In this document: positions 42,697 to 52,279 of the stretch, piece by piece
Numbering within the stretch: the first letter of the stretch is position 1
Layout: each line of letters begins with the position of its first letter
Source of the DNA: Candidimonas sp. SYP-B2681
GTDB taxonomy: Bacteria; Pseudomonadota; Gammaproteobacteria; Burkholderiales; Burkholderiaceae_B
DNA length: 64,000 nt
Direction: 5' to 3'
Assembly (NCBI RefSeq): GCF_003971065.1
Contig: NZ_RYDV01000003.1
Location: 372,001-436,000 of the forward strand
Program-made: the position numbers and the translations under genes
The notes under the pieces: generated by a model
What the model was told of the DNA's origin: nothing
The model's input: the letters and a program-made list of their open reading frames with translations, nothing else
Database searches by the model: none

Positions 42697-44846
42697 TGAC
42701 GATCGCCTCCACTGGATCTACCCAGCCTTTACTGATTGAGTTATTGACTGAAGAACTACCCCCCAAAGTCTTGCAGAAACTGGGACTGGCCTTTGCGGAC
42801 GGTATACGTAAGACACTGGAACAACATCATTTGCTGGCGGCCGGTTGCACAACCACCGACTTCTCCACGCCTCGACGCCTGGCAGTCGTTTTCAGTGCTG
42901 TGTTAGCCCAAGCCCCAGAACAAACGTATACCGAAAAGCTCATGCCGGCCAAAATAGGCCTGAGCGATACGGGGGAAATCAGCCCCGCACTGGCCAAGAA
43001 AATGGCCAGCAAGGGCCTGGACCATTTGACCGCCGCCGACCTGATTACAGAATCCGACGGCAAACAGGATTACCTGTTTGCCAGGGGAGTGGCAGCAGGG
43101 TCGGCTTTGGTAGATGCCCTTCAAGAAGCGCTCGACTACGCAATCAACCATCTGCCTATCCCCAAGGTCATGCGCTATCAGCTGGACGATGGGATAAGCA
43201 GCGTAAAGTTCGTACGCCCGGCGCACCAGCTTATCGCACTATGGGGCCCACAGATCGTCAAGGTTCAAGCTTTAGGGCTGGATGCTGGTCGAATCACCCA
43301 GGGGCACCGTTTTATGGCTGGGCACGCAATTACCATCGAATCGCCCGACACCTACCAGCAACAACTGCATGCCGAAGGTAAGGTCATCGCTTCGTTTACA
43401 GCCCGCCGCACCCTGATCAGCGAACAGTTGCAAAGCCAAGCTCACGCGTTGGGCGCCACCATAGGCATTGGCCCCGAGGTCGATGCGCTGCTTGAAGAAG
43501 TTACCGCACTGGTCGAGCACCCCACCGTGTATGTGGGCGAATTCGAAGAAGAGTTCTTGCAGGTGCCACCCGAGTGCCTGATTTTGACCATGCGGCTGAA
43601 CCAGAAATATTTCCCGCTATTCGAGCCCGAAAACGGCAAACTGACTCATCGCTTCCTGATTGTCAGCAACATGCAGGTGGCCGATCCCGTCAATATCGTA
43701 GAAGGCAACCAGCGGGTCGTGCGCCCCCGATTGGCCGATGCCCAGTTTTTTTTCCAAACCGATCGCAAAATCAAATTGGCCGATCGCGTGGCCGGGCTCG
43801 CCACCAGCGTCTATCACAACAAATTGGGTTCACAGCTTGAACGGGCCGAGCGCGTTCGCAAAATAGCACGCTACCTTGCCGCGGAACTGGGCGCCAATGT
43901 TCAGCACGCCGATCGCGCAGCAATGCTGGCCAAGGCCGATCTGGCTTCCAACATGGTAGGCGAATTCCCCGAATTGCAAGGAATTATGGGGGCCTATTAT
44001 GCGCAGGCCGACGGCGAACCCGATGACGTTGTGCTGGCGATTAAAGACCAATACCGGATACGCCTCGATACACCGGTCAGTAGCGCCACCCTGACGTCCA
44101 CAATACTGTTCATTGCGGAACGCGTCGAAACCCTGATCGGCATATGGGGCATAGGCTTGGTGCCGACTGGCGAGCGCGATCCCTACGGCTTGCGCCGCGC
44201 AGCCCTCGGCCTGATCAGCGCGTTCGAGCAACTGGAGGCCGGCGGATACTTGTCCATTAGCGATGGCGACAGTCTTCGTTTGCCCGATCTGCTTTCATTC
44301 GCCATCACAAGCTTCGTTACCGGAGCGGTAAACGAAGCAAGCGCTGCCGAGGTTCAAGCATTCATTTACGAGCGCTACCGTAACCTGTTGAATAACGATT
44401 TCGACCGAAATGTGGTCGATGCGGTGTTGGCTCTTGAGCCGGCGCTTCATCAGGTCCATGCCCGCATTCAGGCGTGTGCCAGTTTTGCACAACGTCCCGA
44501 AGCGGAAAGCCTGGCCGCGGCCAACAAGCGTATTGCCAATCTGCTTAAAAAGGCTGACACTACGCTGGGAAATGTGGACCCTGCCAAGCTCAGCGAAGCC
44601 GCCGAGCAGGCTCTGGCTACGGTTATCAATACACTCAAGCCCCAGGCTCAGGCCCAACTGGCGCAGGGCGACTTTACTGCCAGCCTGGCCACCATGGCGC
44701 AAGCCAAAGAGGCTGTCGACGCATTTTTCGACGATATCATGGTAATGGCAGAAGATCCGGCCATACGTGCCAACCGCTTGGCCTTGCTGGCCGAACTGCA
44801 TCAAGTCATGAATCAGGTCGCCGATATTTCCAGGTTAGCTCAGTGA
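42696..44846 (+). CDS. glyS: Glycyl-tRNA synthetase beta subunit
   Basis: Beta chain of 716 residues that binds tRNA and stabilises the enzyme. LIELLTEELPPKVL starts the conserved region, followed by FSTPRRLAV, MRYQLDDGISSVKFVRPAHQLIAL in part, and the HD-like and anticodon-binding C-terminal parts (DPYGLRRAALG). It is followed at once by gmhB through a GTGA overlap. Confidence 0.97.
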   Translation: MTIASTGSTQPLLIELLTEELPPKVLQKLGLAFADGIRKTLEQHHLLAAGCTTTDFSTPRRLAVVFSAVLAQAPEQTYTEKLMPAKIGLSDTGEISPALAKKMASKGLDHLTAADLITESDGKQDYLFARGVAAGSALVDALQEALDYAINHLPIPKVMRYQLDDGISSVKFVRPAHQLIALWGPQIVKVQALGLDAGRITQGHRFMAGHAITIESPDTYQQQLHAEGKVIASFTARRTLISEQLQSQAHALGATIGIGPEVDALLEEVTALVEHPTVYVGEFEEEFLQVPPECLILTMRLNQKYFPLFEPENGKLTHRFLIVSNMQVADPVNIVEGNQRVVRPRLADAQFFFQTDRKIKLADRVAGLATSVYHNKLGSQLERAERVRKIARYLAAELGANVQHADRAAMLAKADLASNMVGEFPELQGIMGAYYAQADGEPDDVVLAIKDQYRIRLDTPVSSATLTSTILFIAERVETLIGIWGIGLVPTGERDPYGLRRAALGLISAFEQLEAGGYLSISDGDSLRLPDLLSFAITSFVTGAVNEASAAEVQAFIYERYRNLLNNDFDRNVVDAVLALEPALHQVHARIQACASFAQRPEAESLAAANKRIANLLKKADTTLGNVDPAKLSEAAEQALATVINTLKPQAQAQLAQGDFTASLATMAQAKEAVDAFFDDIMVMAEDPAIRANRLALLAELHQVMNQVADISRLAQ

Positions 44847-45382
44847 AACTTGCCATAATCGATCGCGACGGCGTTATCAATGAGGATAGCGACGAGTATA
44901 TCAAGAGCCCGGATGAATGGATCGCGTTGCCAGGTAGCCTGGAAGCCATAGCGAGACTGTCCAGGGCCAACTGGCGCGTGGTTATCGCGAGCAATCAGTC
45001 CGGCATCGCTCGCGGTCTGTTCAGCATGGGCACGTTAAATTTAATCCATGCGAAATTGCGCCGCGAACTCGCCCATGTCGGCGGTAGTGTAGATGCCATT
45101 TTCATCTGCCCTCACGGGCCGGACGACGGTTGCGCTTGCCGCAAGCCCCTTCACGGAATGTACCTCGATATAGCACGCCGCTATGATGTCAGCCTGAAAA
45201 ATGTCCCATCCGTTGGCGATTCACTTCGCGACCTGCAGGCGGCCGTAGCCGCCGGCTGTGCGCCATGGCTGGTACTTACCGGCAATGGTAAAAAAACATG
45301 GGATAAAGGCGACCTGCCGGCAGGAACCCAAATACGGGAAAACCTTGCAGCGGTGGTCGACTCCTGGCTTTCCGAGGAATAA
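44843..45382 (+). CDS. gmhB: D-glycero-beta-D-manno-heptose 1,7-bisphosphate 7-phosphatase
   Basis: HAD phosphatase of 179 residues in heptose synthesis for the LPS inner core. Motif I is IDRDGVIN (two Asp), and zinc-binding residues C-P-H...CAC follow (ICPHGPDDGCACRKP, about residues 88-102), then SVGDSLRDLQAA. The GTG start at 44843 overlaps the glyS stop. The overlap and the glyQ-glyS-gmhB-plsC order are widespread in betaproteobacteria. Confidence 0.94.
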   Translation: MKLAIIDRDGVINEDSDEYIKSPDEWIALPGSLEAIARLSRANWRVVIASNQSGIARGLFSMGTLNLIHAKLRRELAHVGGSVDAIFICPHGPDDGCACRKPLHGMYLDIARRYDVSLKNVPSVGDSLRDLQAAVAAGCAPWLVLTGNGKKTWDKGDLPAGTQIRENLAAVVDSWLSEE

Positions 45383-45386
45383 AAAT

Positions 45387-46115
45387 ATGGCCGCGATTCG
45401 CGCTACGCTTTACCAGACTTTCTTGCTCATTACTGTTATTCCGTTCGCGTTTGCGAGCCTGTTATGCGCGCCCCTTCCCTTACACTGGCGCTACAAGGTA
45501 ACCATCGGCTGGCCTCGGCTGGCCATCTGGGGCGCCAAGGTCATACTTGGCATACGGTGGCAGATCAAAGGGGCTGAAAATCTTCCGGACGGTCCGGCAG
45601 TGATGCTGTCCAAGCATCAATCCGCATGGGAAACCATGTTCATCATCGGCTACATGCCGCGCGACATGTGCTTTGTGTACAAACGGGAACTCCATCGCAT
45701 TCCATTTTTTGGCTGGGGATTGGCATTGCTGCGCATGATCCCGATCGACCGCGCCAAAGGCCGCGATGCGTTCGAACAAGTCGTGAAAATTGGCCAGGAA
45801 CGTATCAACGAAGGGCGTTGGCCAATTTTGTTCCCGGAAGGCACCCGCATGTTGCCAGGGAAAACGGGTCGGTATAAATTAGGTGGTGCCTTGCTGGCTA
45901 CCCGCACGCAGACCCCGATTATTCCCGTTGCCCATAACGCCGGCGAATGCTGGCCGCGTAACGCTTTCCTAAAAAAGCCTGGGCTCGTTACCGTATCGAT
46001 CGGCCCCCTGATTCAGACAGAAGGTCTGGATGCCGACACGGTGAACAAGCAGGTCCAAGAATGGATCGAGTCCGAAATGCGAGTATTGAACCCCGAACGA
46101 TATGGGCGTGACTAA
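45387..46115 (+). CDS. plsC: 1-acyl-sn-glycerol-3-phosphate acyltransferase
   Basis: Membrane-bound acyltransferase of 242 residues that makes phosphatidic acid. The ATG at 45387 is selected (an upstream frame runs inside gmhB). The acyltransferase motif is NH(x4)D-like: SKHQSAWET (HQSAWE, H and E instead of the usual HxxxxD), and the glycerophosphate-binding FPEGTRMLPG follows. A hydrophobic helix lies at the N-terminus (about residues 8-30). The gene overlaps the YgjP-like gene by 14 bases. The variant HX4E is a known PlsC subgroup. Confidence 0.9.
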   Translation: MAAIRATLYQTFLLITVIPFAFASLLCAPLPLHWRYKVTIGWPRLAIWGAKVILGIRWQIKGAENLPDGPAVMLSKHQSAWETMFIIGYMPRDMCFVYKRELHRIPFFGWGLALLRMIPIDRAKGRDAFEQVVKIGQERINEGRWPILFPEGTRMLPGKTGRYKLGGALLATRTQTPIIPVAHNAGECWPRNAFLKKPGLVTVSIGPLIQTEGLDADTVNKQVQEWIESEMRVLNPERYGRD

Positions 46116-46971
46116 ACAGCTCGATTTGTTTTCCGGTCCCGCGCCGTCGACAGCGACCCTGCCGCCGGCGCCACCGCCTAAAGTCGACCACGGCGTTGCG
46201 ACGTCCTGCCCTGCGGCACTGCCCGCTAATGCTCGCTGGCGCGAAGTACAAGCTCCGCAGCAGACCATAGGCTACGTATTACAGCGGTCGCGGCGCAAGA
46301 GCATAGGGTTGACCATCAATGATGATGGCCTGCAAGTTACAGCCCCCAATTGGGTTACGCTGAGCCAGATCGACGCTGCCGTCATCGACAAAGCGCACTG
46401 GATACTGGGCAAGCTGCGCATCAGGCAAGCCCGCCAGCAACATTTAGCGACTGCCGATACGCTATGGCAGAATGGCGGATCCATCCCTTACCTGGGAAAG
46501 CGCATTGTTCTGCACCTGGACGCCGCTCAACAAACGGCCGCGTTTCATGGCACCCAATTTTCTCCGGAACATGGCAGCGTTCTTAGCCTGGCACTTCCTG
46601 CCGATGCTGATCGCAACAGGGTGCGCGATAGCGTGCACTCATGGCTGCAGCAACAAGCGACGGCATGGTTTGGCCAACGACTGCAGCATTTCCTGGATGC
46701 GAGCCAATTAACAATACGCCGTTGGCGGCTTTCGTCGGCCGCAACGCGATGGGGATCGTGCAGCAGTGATGGCAATATCATGTTGAACTGGCGACTGATA
46801 CACTTTGAGCATGACATCATTGACTATGTAATTGCCCATGAGATTGCGCATTTGCGTCAAATGAATCACAGCAAGGATTTCTGGCGTGAAGTCGGACTGA
46901 TATTGCCCGGCTTCGAGCGATCACGCAACGCCCTGCGGCAATACGACCCCGGTTCTTTGCCGCTGATCTGA
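46102..46971 (+). CDS. YgjP/SprT-like metalloprotease with N-terminal clamp-binding motif
   Basis: Protein of 289 residues with a C-terminal YgjP-type (M48/SprT-like, DUF45) zinc metalloprotease domain. The motif HEIAH (about residue 248) with the third ligand His in MNHSKDFW is clear, and [16 protein letters not shown] is a family hallmark. The first 12 residues carry QLDLF (residues 6-10), a canonical bacterial beta-clamp-binding pentapeptide. A Pro/Ala-rich linker follows to about residue 45. It overlaps plsC by 14 bases. Role inference: a proteolytic function at replication forks, by analogy with the eukaryotic SPRTN protease, which binds PCNA. Confidence 0.85.
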   Translation: MGVTKQLDLFSGPAPSTATLPPAPPPKVDHGVATSCPAALPANARWREVQAPQQTIGYVLQRSRRKSIGLTINDDGLQVTAPNWVTLSQIDAAVIDKAHWILGKLRIRQARQQHLATADTLWQNGGSIPYLGKRIVLHLDAAQQTAAFHGTQFSPEHGSVLSLALPADADRNRVRDSVHSWLQQQATAWFGQRLQHFLDASQLTIRRWRLSSAATRWGSCSSDGNIMLNWRLIHFEHDIIDYVIAHEIAHLRQMNHSKDFWREVGLILPGFERSRNALRQYDPGSLPLI

Positions 46972-47014
46972 AATCCGCCCCCTTAACCTCGAACCACCCA
47001 ATAAGGAGATTTTG

Positions 47015-47410
47015 ATGCGCTTGCTACATACCATGCTGCGAGTCGGCGACCTGGACAGATCACTCATGTTTTACACCGATGTATTGGGCATGAAACTGCT
47101 GCGACGCAAGGACTACCCCGATGGCAAATTCACATTGGCCTTTGTAGGTTACCAAGATGAAAGTGAAGGCGCCGTGATTGAACTGACGCATAACTGGGAC
47201 ACCAAGGAATACGACCTGGGCAATGGCTATGGTCATATCGCCCTTGAAGTCGAAGATGCCTACGACGCCTGTGCCCGCATCAAAGAAAAAGGCGGCAACG
47301 TTACACGCGAAGCCGGCCCCATGAAACATGGCCAGACGGTCATTGCCTTTGTCGAAGACCCTGACGGTTATAAGATTGAATTAATACAGCGCAAAGAACG
47401 AGCCGACTAA
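47015..47410 (+). CDS. gloA: Lactoylglutathione lyase (glyoxalase I)
   Basis: VOC-fold enzyme of 131 residues that turns the hemithioacetal of methylglyoxal and glutathione into S-lactoylglutathione. [25 protein letters not shown] in part is the typical start, [11 protein letters not shown] and [14 protein letters not shown] carry the metal His and Glu. The ATG at 47015 has AAGGAG 7 bases upstream (a TTG lies 3 bases before). It is convergent with fadE: the two stop codons share CTAA. Confidence 0.95.
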   Translation: MRLLHTMLRVGDLDRSLMFYTDVLGMKLLRRKDYPDGKFTLAFVGYQDESEGAVIELTHNWDTKEYDLGNGYGHIALEVEDAYDACARIKEKGGNVTREAGPMKHGQTVIAFVEDPDGYKIELIQRKERAD

Positions 47411-49629
47411 GCCGACTGGCGGTCAAAGTCGCCTGGCGCGAAGTCATCGACCTCGATGACAGCGGCGACAGCGTCTTCGGCTGCCTTTAATGAGTTTGCC
47501 TGCGCATCAGTTATCGCACCGTTAGCATGGGCCACGCGCCAATCTTTCAAACCGGCATGCTTGATGCGATCCAGTAAAGGCTGAACCCCGGTAAGCAATT
47601 CGAACGCGCGTTCAAGCCGTTCAACGCTGGCACTATCATGGCCTTCCCATACGGCGCCCACGAGCCGGTCGCGCGTATCGGATGGCTCCAGCAATATATT
47701 GGCGCAAAGGGCGGTGGCATTGTCCGAGGGGGGCGTGGCCCGCAAACCAGGCGGCAGGACTAATGCCCTTAGCACCCAACCCGCCACGCGCAGCGGAAGG
47801 TTAAGCAATACATCATCCAGACGCTGCTCGATCGTGGCAAAGCTTTGCTCAGCGCAATATCTGACCAAGGGCAAGTCGGACTCATGCTGACCTTCGTCTT
47901 GCCAACGCCGCAACACCGCGGTCAGCAAGTACAGTTCGGCCAGGACATCGCCCAAGCGGCCGGAAAGCATCTCTTTGCGTTTTAGCGATCCACCGAGGGT
48001 TAGCAGTGCTACTTCTGAAACCAGAGCGAATGCGGCAGCGTAACGATTCAGACTGCGGTAATACGGCGCCACAGCACCTACGCCTTTTGGAGCCATCGCA
48101 AAACGGCCGGCTGTCCACGCCATACCCGTAGCCCTTAAGGCGTTCTTGACGCTGTGTGCCAAGTGCTTCCAAATGACGGCGTCAAACGCGTCTTCACCTG
48201 CCGTTTGATCGCTATTGCCCAAGGCGACCACTTCCTTCATGAGGAAAGGATGGGCCCGGATAGCGCCCTGACCGAATACGATAAGGCTGCGGGTCAGAAT
48301 GTTGGCGCCTTCGACTGTGATGGCCACAGGCAGGGCACGATACAGATTTCCCAGATAATTATTGGGGCCGTCGATGACGGCCTTGCCGGCATGGATATCC
48401 ATGGCGTCGTTTATTGATTGACGCATACGTTCGGTGGCATGCAGTTTCATGATGGCCGATACGACGGATGGCTTGTATCCCAGCTGCAAACCAGCGCACG
48501 TGAAACGGCGCGCGGCTTCAACCAGATAGGCGTTTCCGGCCAGGCGGCCCAGTTTTTCCTGTACGCCTTCGAATTTGCCGATGGGGAGCCCAAACTGCGT
48601 GCGAATCCGCGCATACGCACCCGAGGTATGGGCGCTGAATACACAGGCAGCCGCTGACAACGAGGGTAATGAGATGCCGCGACCGGCAGCCAATGCGCTC
48701 ATTAGCATGGGCCATCCCTGCCCCGCTTTTTCCAGGCCTCCTATCAGGGCATCAAGCGGCACGAATACATCGTTGCCTTCGATCGGGCCATTCTGGAAAG
48801 CCTGCAAGGCGGGCAGGTGTCGACGGCCTGCGGTGACTCCGGGCAGATTGGTGGGAACCAGCGCCACCGAAATACCGAGTTCCTGCTTGCCGCCGATAAG
48901 GCCCTCGGGATCGAACAGCTTGAATGCAAGGCCAAGCACTGTCGCAACAGGGCTGAGCGTTATGTAGCGCTTGCGCCAATTAAGAAGTATGCCCAACGTA
49001 CTAATGCCGTTAACGTCGCGACGGCATATGACGCCTGTATCGGTCATGGCCGCCGCGTCAGAGCCGGCCTCCGGACTGGTGAGGGCAAAACAGGGTATTT
49101 CCTGGCCACGCGCGAGACGCGGCAGCCAATACTGGCGCTGCTCGTCTGTGCCGAACTGCATGAGAAGTTCGCCAGGACCGAGCGAGTTCGGAACCATGAC
49201 GGTCACGGCGGCCGCAAGCGACCGTACTGAAATCTGGCGGACGACCTCCGAATGGGCATAAGGCGAGAAGCCAAGGCCACCGTATTCTTTGGGGATGATC
49301 ATGCCGAAGAAGCCATGCACCTTAAGAAAGTTCCAGACTTCGGCGGACAAGTCGCCGTGCTGCCAGGTGATATCCCAGTCGTTGAGCATCCGGCACACTT
49401 GTGCAACAGGCCCGTCCATGAAAAGGCGTTCATCGGGAGTAAGAGCTACTGGCTTAACATTCACCAGAGTACGCCAGTCGGGCGCGCCAGAAAAAAGCTG
49501 AGCGTCCCACCATACGTCGCCCGCCTCAATGGCCTGCTGTTCAGTGGGCGAAAGGCGCGGCATTGCTTCACGCGCCATACGATATAAAGGCTCAGTCATC
49601 CACTGACGGCGCCAGGCTCTCCAGTTCAT
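47407..49629 (-). CDS. fadE: Acyl-CoA dehydrogenase FadE
   Basis: Acyl-CoA dehydrogenase of 740 residues, first step of fatty acid beta-oxidation. The FadE-type domains are present: [26 protein letters not shown] in part, [14 protein letters not shown], and an ERLMRQ-like [13 protein letters not shown]. It is shorter than E. coli FadE (814 residues) and starts directly with [11 protein letters not shown]..., so it lacks the N-terminal membrane helices. The C-terminal FadE-specific domain (DUF1974-like) is present. The stop overlaps gloA's by four bases. Confidence 0.9.
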   Translation of the reverse strand: MNWRAWRRQWMTEPLYRMAREAMPRLSPTEQQAIEAGDVWWDAQLFSGAPDWRTLVNVKPVALTPDERLFMDGPVAQVCRMLNDWDITWQHGDLSAEVWNFLKVHGFFGMIIPKEYGGLGFSPYAHSEVVRQISVRSLAAAVTVMVPNSLGPGELLMQFGTDEQRQYWLPRLARGQEIPCFALTSPEAGSDAAAMTDTGVICRRDVNGISTLGILLNWRKRYITLSPVATVLGLAFKLFDPEGLIGGKQELGISVALVPTNLPGVTAGRRHLPALQAFQNGPIEGNDVFVPLDALIGGLEKAGQGWPMLMSALAAGRGISLPSLSAAACVFSAHTSGAYARIRTQFGLPIGKFEGVQEKLGRLAGNAYLVEAARRFTCAGLQLGYKPSVVSAIMKLHATERMRQSINDAMDIHAGKAVIDGPNNYLGNLYRALPVAITVEGANILTRSLIVFGQGAIRAHPFLMKEVVALGNSDQTAGEDAFDAVIWKHLAHSVKNALRATGMAWTAGRFAMAPKGVGAVAPYYRSLNRYAAAFALVSEVALLTLGGSLKRKEMLSGRLGDVLAELYLLTAVLRRWQDEGQHESDLPLVRYCAEQSFATIEQRLDDVLLNLPLRVAGWVLRALVLPPGLRATPPSDNATALCANILLEPSDTRDRLVGAVWEGHDSASVERLERAFELLTGVQPLLDRIKHAGLKDWRVAHANGAITDAQANSLKAAEDAVAAVIEVDDFAPGDFDRQSA

Positions 49630-49820
49630 TTCGATCTCTTTCAGTACGGGCTAAGGGTGAGCATCATTATCTCCTGAAAGTGCTCAATAGCATCGCAGCA
49701 AAGCGGTCCACGTGGTCAGTATGTGTTGTTTTTGAACGATGCCAAGCGAATGACACGCGCGGGATAGATCGCGGTAACATTGCTTTTGCGAAACGACCAA
49801 TGATCAGTAGTGTGCCCTTT

Positions 49821-50228
49821 ATGTTGCCACCGAACTCCGTACCGATCCGCGAGGCCTGTCCGCCCGGTGCCTGCACCTGCCATCGGGAAGAACTGCTGAA
49901 CAATCCGGCCAGCGATGCCCGCATACTGTTGCTGACCAAGCAAGAAGAGAAAAAGCTTATTGCGCGCATCGAAAGCATATCAAGCTATGCTGAGTTGAAA
50001 CGAATTGAAGAGCGCCTGGAATCACAGCTAGGCATCATTCTTGAAATTATCCCAAGCGCTCGCGGGGTCCGAACCGTACGCGGCTTCGGCATCCAGCTTG
50101 TCAGCGGCCCAGGGTTGTGCCGTAAAACTCGGCAATCCATTCCGGCCGCTGTACGCCGATGCCTCGACAGTCATCCCGACATTGTCTATGCCATTTTGAA
50201 TGCCCACGACCTGCTTGGCGCGGGTTAA
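49821..50228 (+). CDS. Uncharacterised protein with N-terminal CPPGACTC motif
   Basis: Soluble protein of 135 residues if begun at the ATG at 49821; starts at 49800 or further up are possible and the ribosome site is weak. It opens with CPPGACTCHREELL, a compact cysteine motif that could bind a metal, then a helical region (KLIARIESISSYAELKRIEE), then VRTVRGFGIQLVSGPGLCRKTRQSIPAAVRRCL and a hydrophilic end. I recognise a conserved betaproteobacterial pattern but no named family. The gene ends tail to tail with the HugZ-like gene, sharing TTAA. Confidence 0.7.
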   Translation: MLPPNSVPIREACPPGACTCHREELLNNPASDARILLLTKQEEKKLIARIESISSYAELKRIEERLESQLGIILEIIPSARGVRTVRGFGIQLVSGPGLCRKTRQSIPAAVRRCLDSHPDIVYAILNAHDLLGAG

Positions 50229-50725
50229 GACGGGCCGCAGTCCATAAGGCTCATAACCCGCTGGATTTCCTGCGCATCGACGTCGCGTGCAGCGCCGAAT
50301 CCAGCGATCTGGCGGCCGTTGTTCACTTTTATGGCGGCGAACCGGAAATCCCCGAAGCCAGTCATGGGCTCGGCCTCGGGAAATCGATCGAGGTAGGCAG
50401 CCCGGCACATTCGCCAGTCATCGCTGCCAGGGTCCAGCAAGATAGCTGCCCCGTTCAGGGTGACTCGCGGCAGGTCGTGAACCGCCACACCAGGCGCTTC
50501 AGGCTGCATTATCAGAAGCGACACCTGGGACCGTTTTTGCATATGGCGAGTATGAGCCGCGAGGCCACTTACATGAATCACAAGATAACCGGCCGTGGGT
50601 TGCACAGCGAACGGCACCATAGAGACAAACGGTGCGCTGCTGTCGCTTACCGTTCCCAGCGCCGCTATACGGCAGGAACATAACAAGATCCGCAGTTCGC
50701 GGCTCAGACGGGCTTCACGAGTCAT
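50225..50725 (-). CDS. HugZ/pyridoxamine 5'-phosphate oxidase-like protein
   Basis: Protein of 166 residues with the split-barrel flavin- or heme-binding fold. CRIAALGTVSDSSAPFVSMVPFAV (in part) and YLVIHVSGLAAHTRHMQKRSQVSLLI in part are typical of HugZ and PPOX families. It may bind heme (HugZ releases iron) or FMN; the C-terminal heme-utilisation domain of full HugZ is not present. It starts at an ATG at 50725 that overlaps the DUF1810 stop by four bases, so these two genes are one operon. Confidence 0.82.
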   Translation of the reverse strand: MTREARLSRELRILLCSCRIAALGTVSDSSAPFVSMVPFAVQPTAGYLVIHVSGLAAHTRHMQKRSQVSLLIMQPEAPGVAVHDLPRVTLNGAAILLDPGSDDWRMCRAAYLDRFPEAEPMTGFGDFRFAAIKVNNGRQIAGFGAARDVDAQEIQRVMSLMDCGPS

Positions 50726-51171
50726 GAACGGTGATCGGGAATTGCTTGATTCACCAGGATTTTTAGCGTAGCAGCGTCGATCTGCCCGTGAAAATACTTC
50801 TGGATCACACTAGAGAAAATTTGCGTGTTTGGCGATGCCTTGGAAAACAGGGTCATTGAAGAGTGAAACTTGAGATTATCAGGCAATCCGAAAATCTGCT
50901 CGATGCTACGTCCATTGACCGCCTGCACAAGCTCGGTACATTCAACGAGTCTCGCGCCCAATATGGGATGCTGCAAATAGGCAACGGCTTCCTCCAGCGA
51001 CCTGAGCGCGTATTTCTGCGCCATCGCACTATGGCCGAGGCCCGCAATTTGAGGAAAAACGAACCACATCCAGTGGCTGCGCTTCTGGCCTTGCTGGAGC
51101 TCCGCGCAAATTTGCTGGTAAACGGGAGCCTGGGCGTGGATAAAGCGTTCCAGATCGTAGGGGTCTTCCAT
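50722..51171 (-). CDS. DUF1810 family protein
   Basis: Protein of 149 residues, the usual length for DUF1810. The hallmarks DLERFIHAQAPVY, GQKRSHWMWFVFPQIAGLG and LRSLEEAVAYLQHPILGARL are present. The function of the family is unknown. An ATG at 51171 has AAGGAGA upstream. Divergent from the ligase-associated exonuclease gene (about 110 bases away), and co-transcribed with a HugZ-like gene. Confidence 0.92.
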   Translation of the reverse strand: MEDPYDLERFIHAQAPVYQQICAELQQGQKRSHWMWFVFPQIAGLGHSAMAQKYALRSLEEAVAYLQHPILGARLVECTELVQAVNGRSIEQIFGLPDNLKFHSSMTLFSKASPNTQIFSSVIQKYFHGQIDAATLKILVNQAIPDHRS

Positions 51172-51282
51172 TGGGAGTCTCCTTGCCAGAATAATGTTGG
51201 ATCTTGACGTTCATTCGCTGATTCTAGCTCCGTTGTGGCGATTATCCTTACACTATCGAAATCCAGCCAACAAGGCCTCGCC

Positions 51283-52272
51283 GTGGAAGACATCGTCCAA
51301 TTGCGTCCTGAAGGTTTGTATTGCGCCGCCGGCGATTTCTATATCGATCCTTGGCGCCCAGTAGCATGTGCCGTTATCACGCATGGGCACGGCGACCACG
51401 CTCGCGTCGGTATGGGCCAGTACCATACCTCAAGCCCAGGTCTGCCCATCCTCCAGTGGCGGTTACAGGAACAGATATTCCACCCTCATTCCTACGGAGA
51501 ACCGTTCACGCTGGGCGATGCAAAAATATCGCTTCACCCCGCGGGCCATGTCCTTGGGTCAGCGCAGGTTCGCATTGAAGTCCATAACGCCACATGGGTG
51601 ATTTCGGGCGACTATAAGCGTCAGGCCGACCCAACCTGCGATCCTTTCGAAGTCGTACCTTGCGATACGTTCATTACCGAGTCCACGTTTGGGTTGCCGG
51701 TATATCGTTGGCCAGATACGAGCGAAGTGGCGCGGGAAATCGTCCAATGGCGCGATCAATGCGCGGCGCGCGGCGAGACGGCCATACTATATTGCTATGC
51801 GCTCGGCAAAGCGCAACGGGTGCTCGCCGAACTAATGGCACACACGGATAAGCCAGTGCTGCTGCACGGGGCCATCGCGGCGGGTGTCGACATCTACCGC
51901 CGCGCCGGTATTGCCATGATCGAGACTCAGTTGATCAATGAAATGTCCTCAAAAACCGGCTACGAGGGTGAGCTTGCATTGGCGCCGCCCTCGGCCGCAG
52001 GCAGTGCGTGGCTGCGACGCTTTCGTAATCCGCGACATGGATTTGCCTCGGGGTGGATGCGAGTTCGGGGCAACCGGCGGCGGCGCAACATGGACCGCGG
52101 ATTCGTTATCTCTGACCATGCTGACTGGCCGGACCTGATGCGCACCATACGCGACACGGGTGCCCGCCGCGTCATCGTGACGCACGGCGACACCGATGTG
52201 CTCGTGCGCGCATTGAACGATGACGGCATTTTCGCTGAGGCACTCACCACCCAATTCGCCGAGGACGACTGA
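51283..52272 (+). CDS. Ligase-associated DNA exonuclease (metallo-beta-lactamase fold)
   Basis: Metallo-beta-lactamase/beta-CASP-type nuclease of 329 residues of the ligase-associated exonuclease family. The GTG at 51283 gives MEDIVQLRPEGLYC, which fits the family start; a GTG at 51235 would add 16 residues. The zinc motif THGHGDH (HxHxDH) is near residue 38, HVLGSAQ near 100, GDYK near 122, and the late DHADW and VTHGD. Members cluster with an ATP-dependent ligase, an Lhr-type helicase and a phosphoesterase; here only the ligase follows. Role inference: DNA end processing in repair. Confidence 0.88.
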   Translation: MEDIVQLRPEGLYCAAGDFYIDPWRPVACAVITHGHGDHARVGMGQYHTSSPGLPILQWRLQEQIFHPHSYGEPFTLGDAKISLHPAGHVLGSAQVRIEVHNATWVISGDYKRQADPTCDPFEVVPCDTFITESTFGLPVYRWPDTSEVAREIVQWRDQCAARGETAILYCYALGKAQRVLAELMAHTDKPVLLHGAIAAGVDIYRRAGIAMIETQLINEMSSKTGYEGELALAPPSAAGSAWLRRFRNPRHGFASGWMRVRGNRRRRNMDRGFVISDHADWPDLMRTIRDTGARRVIVTHGDTDVLVRALNDDGIFAEALTTQFAEDD

Positions 52273-52279
52273 TAACGAT

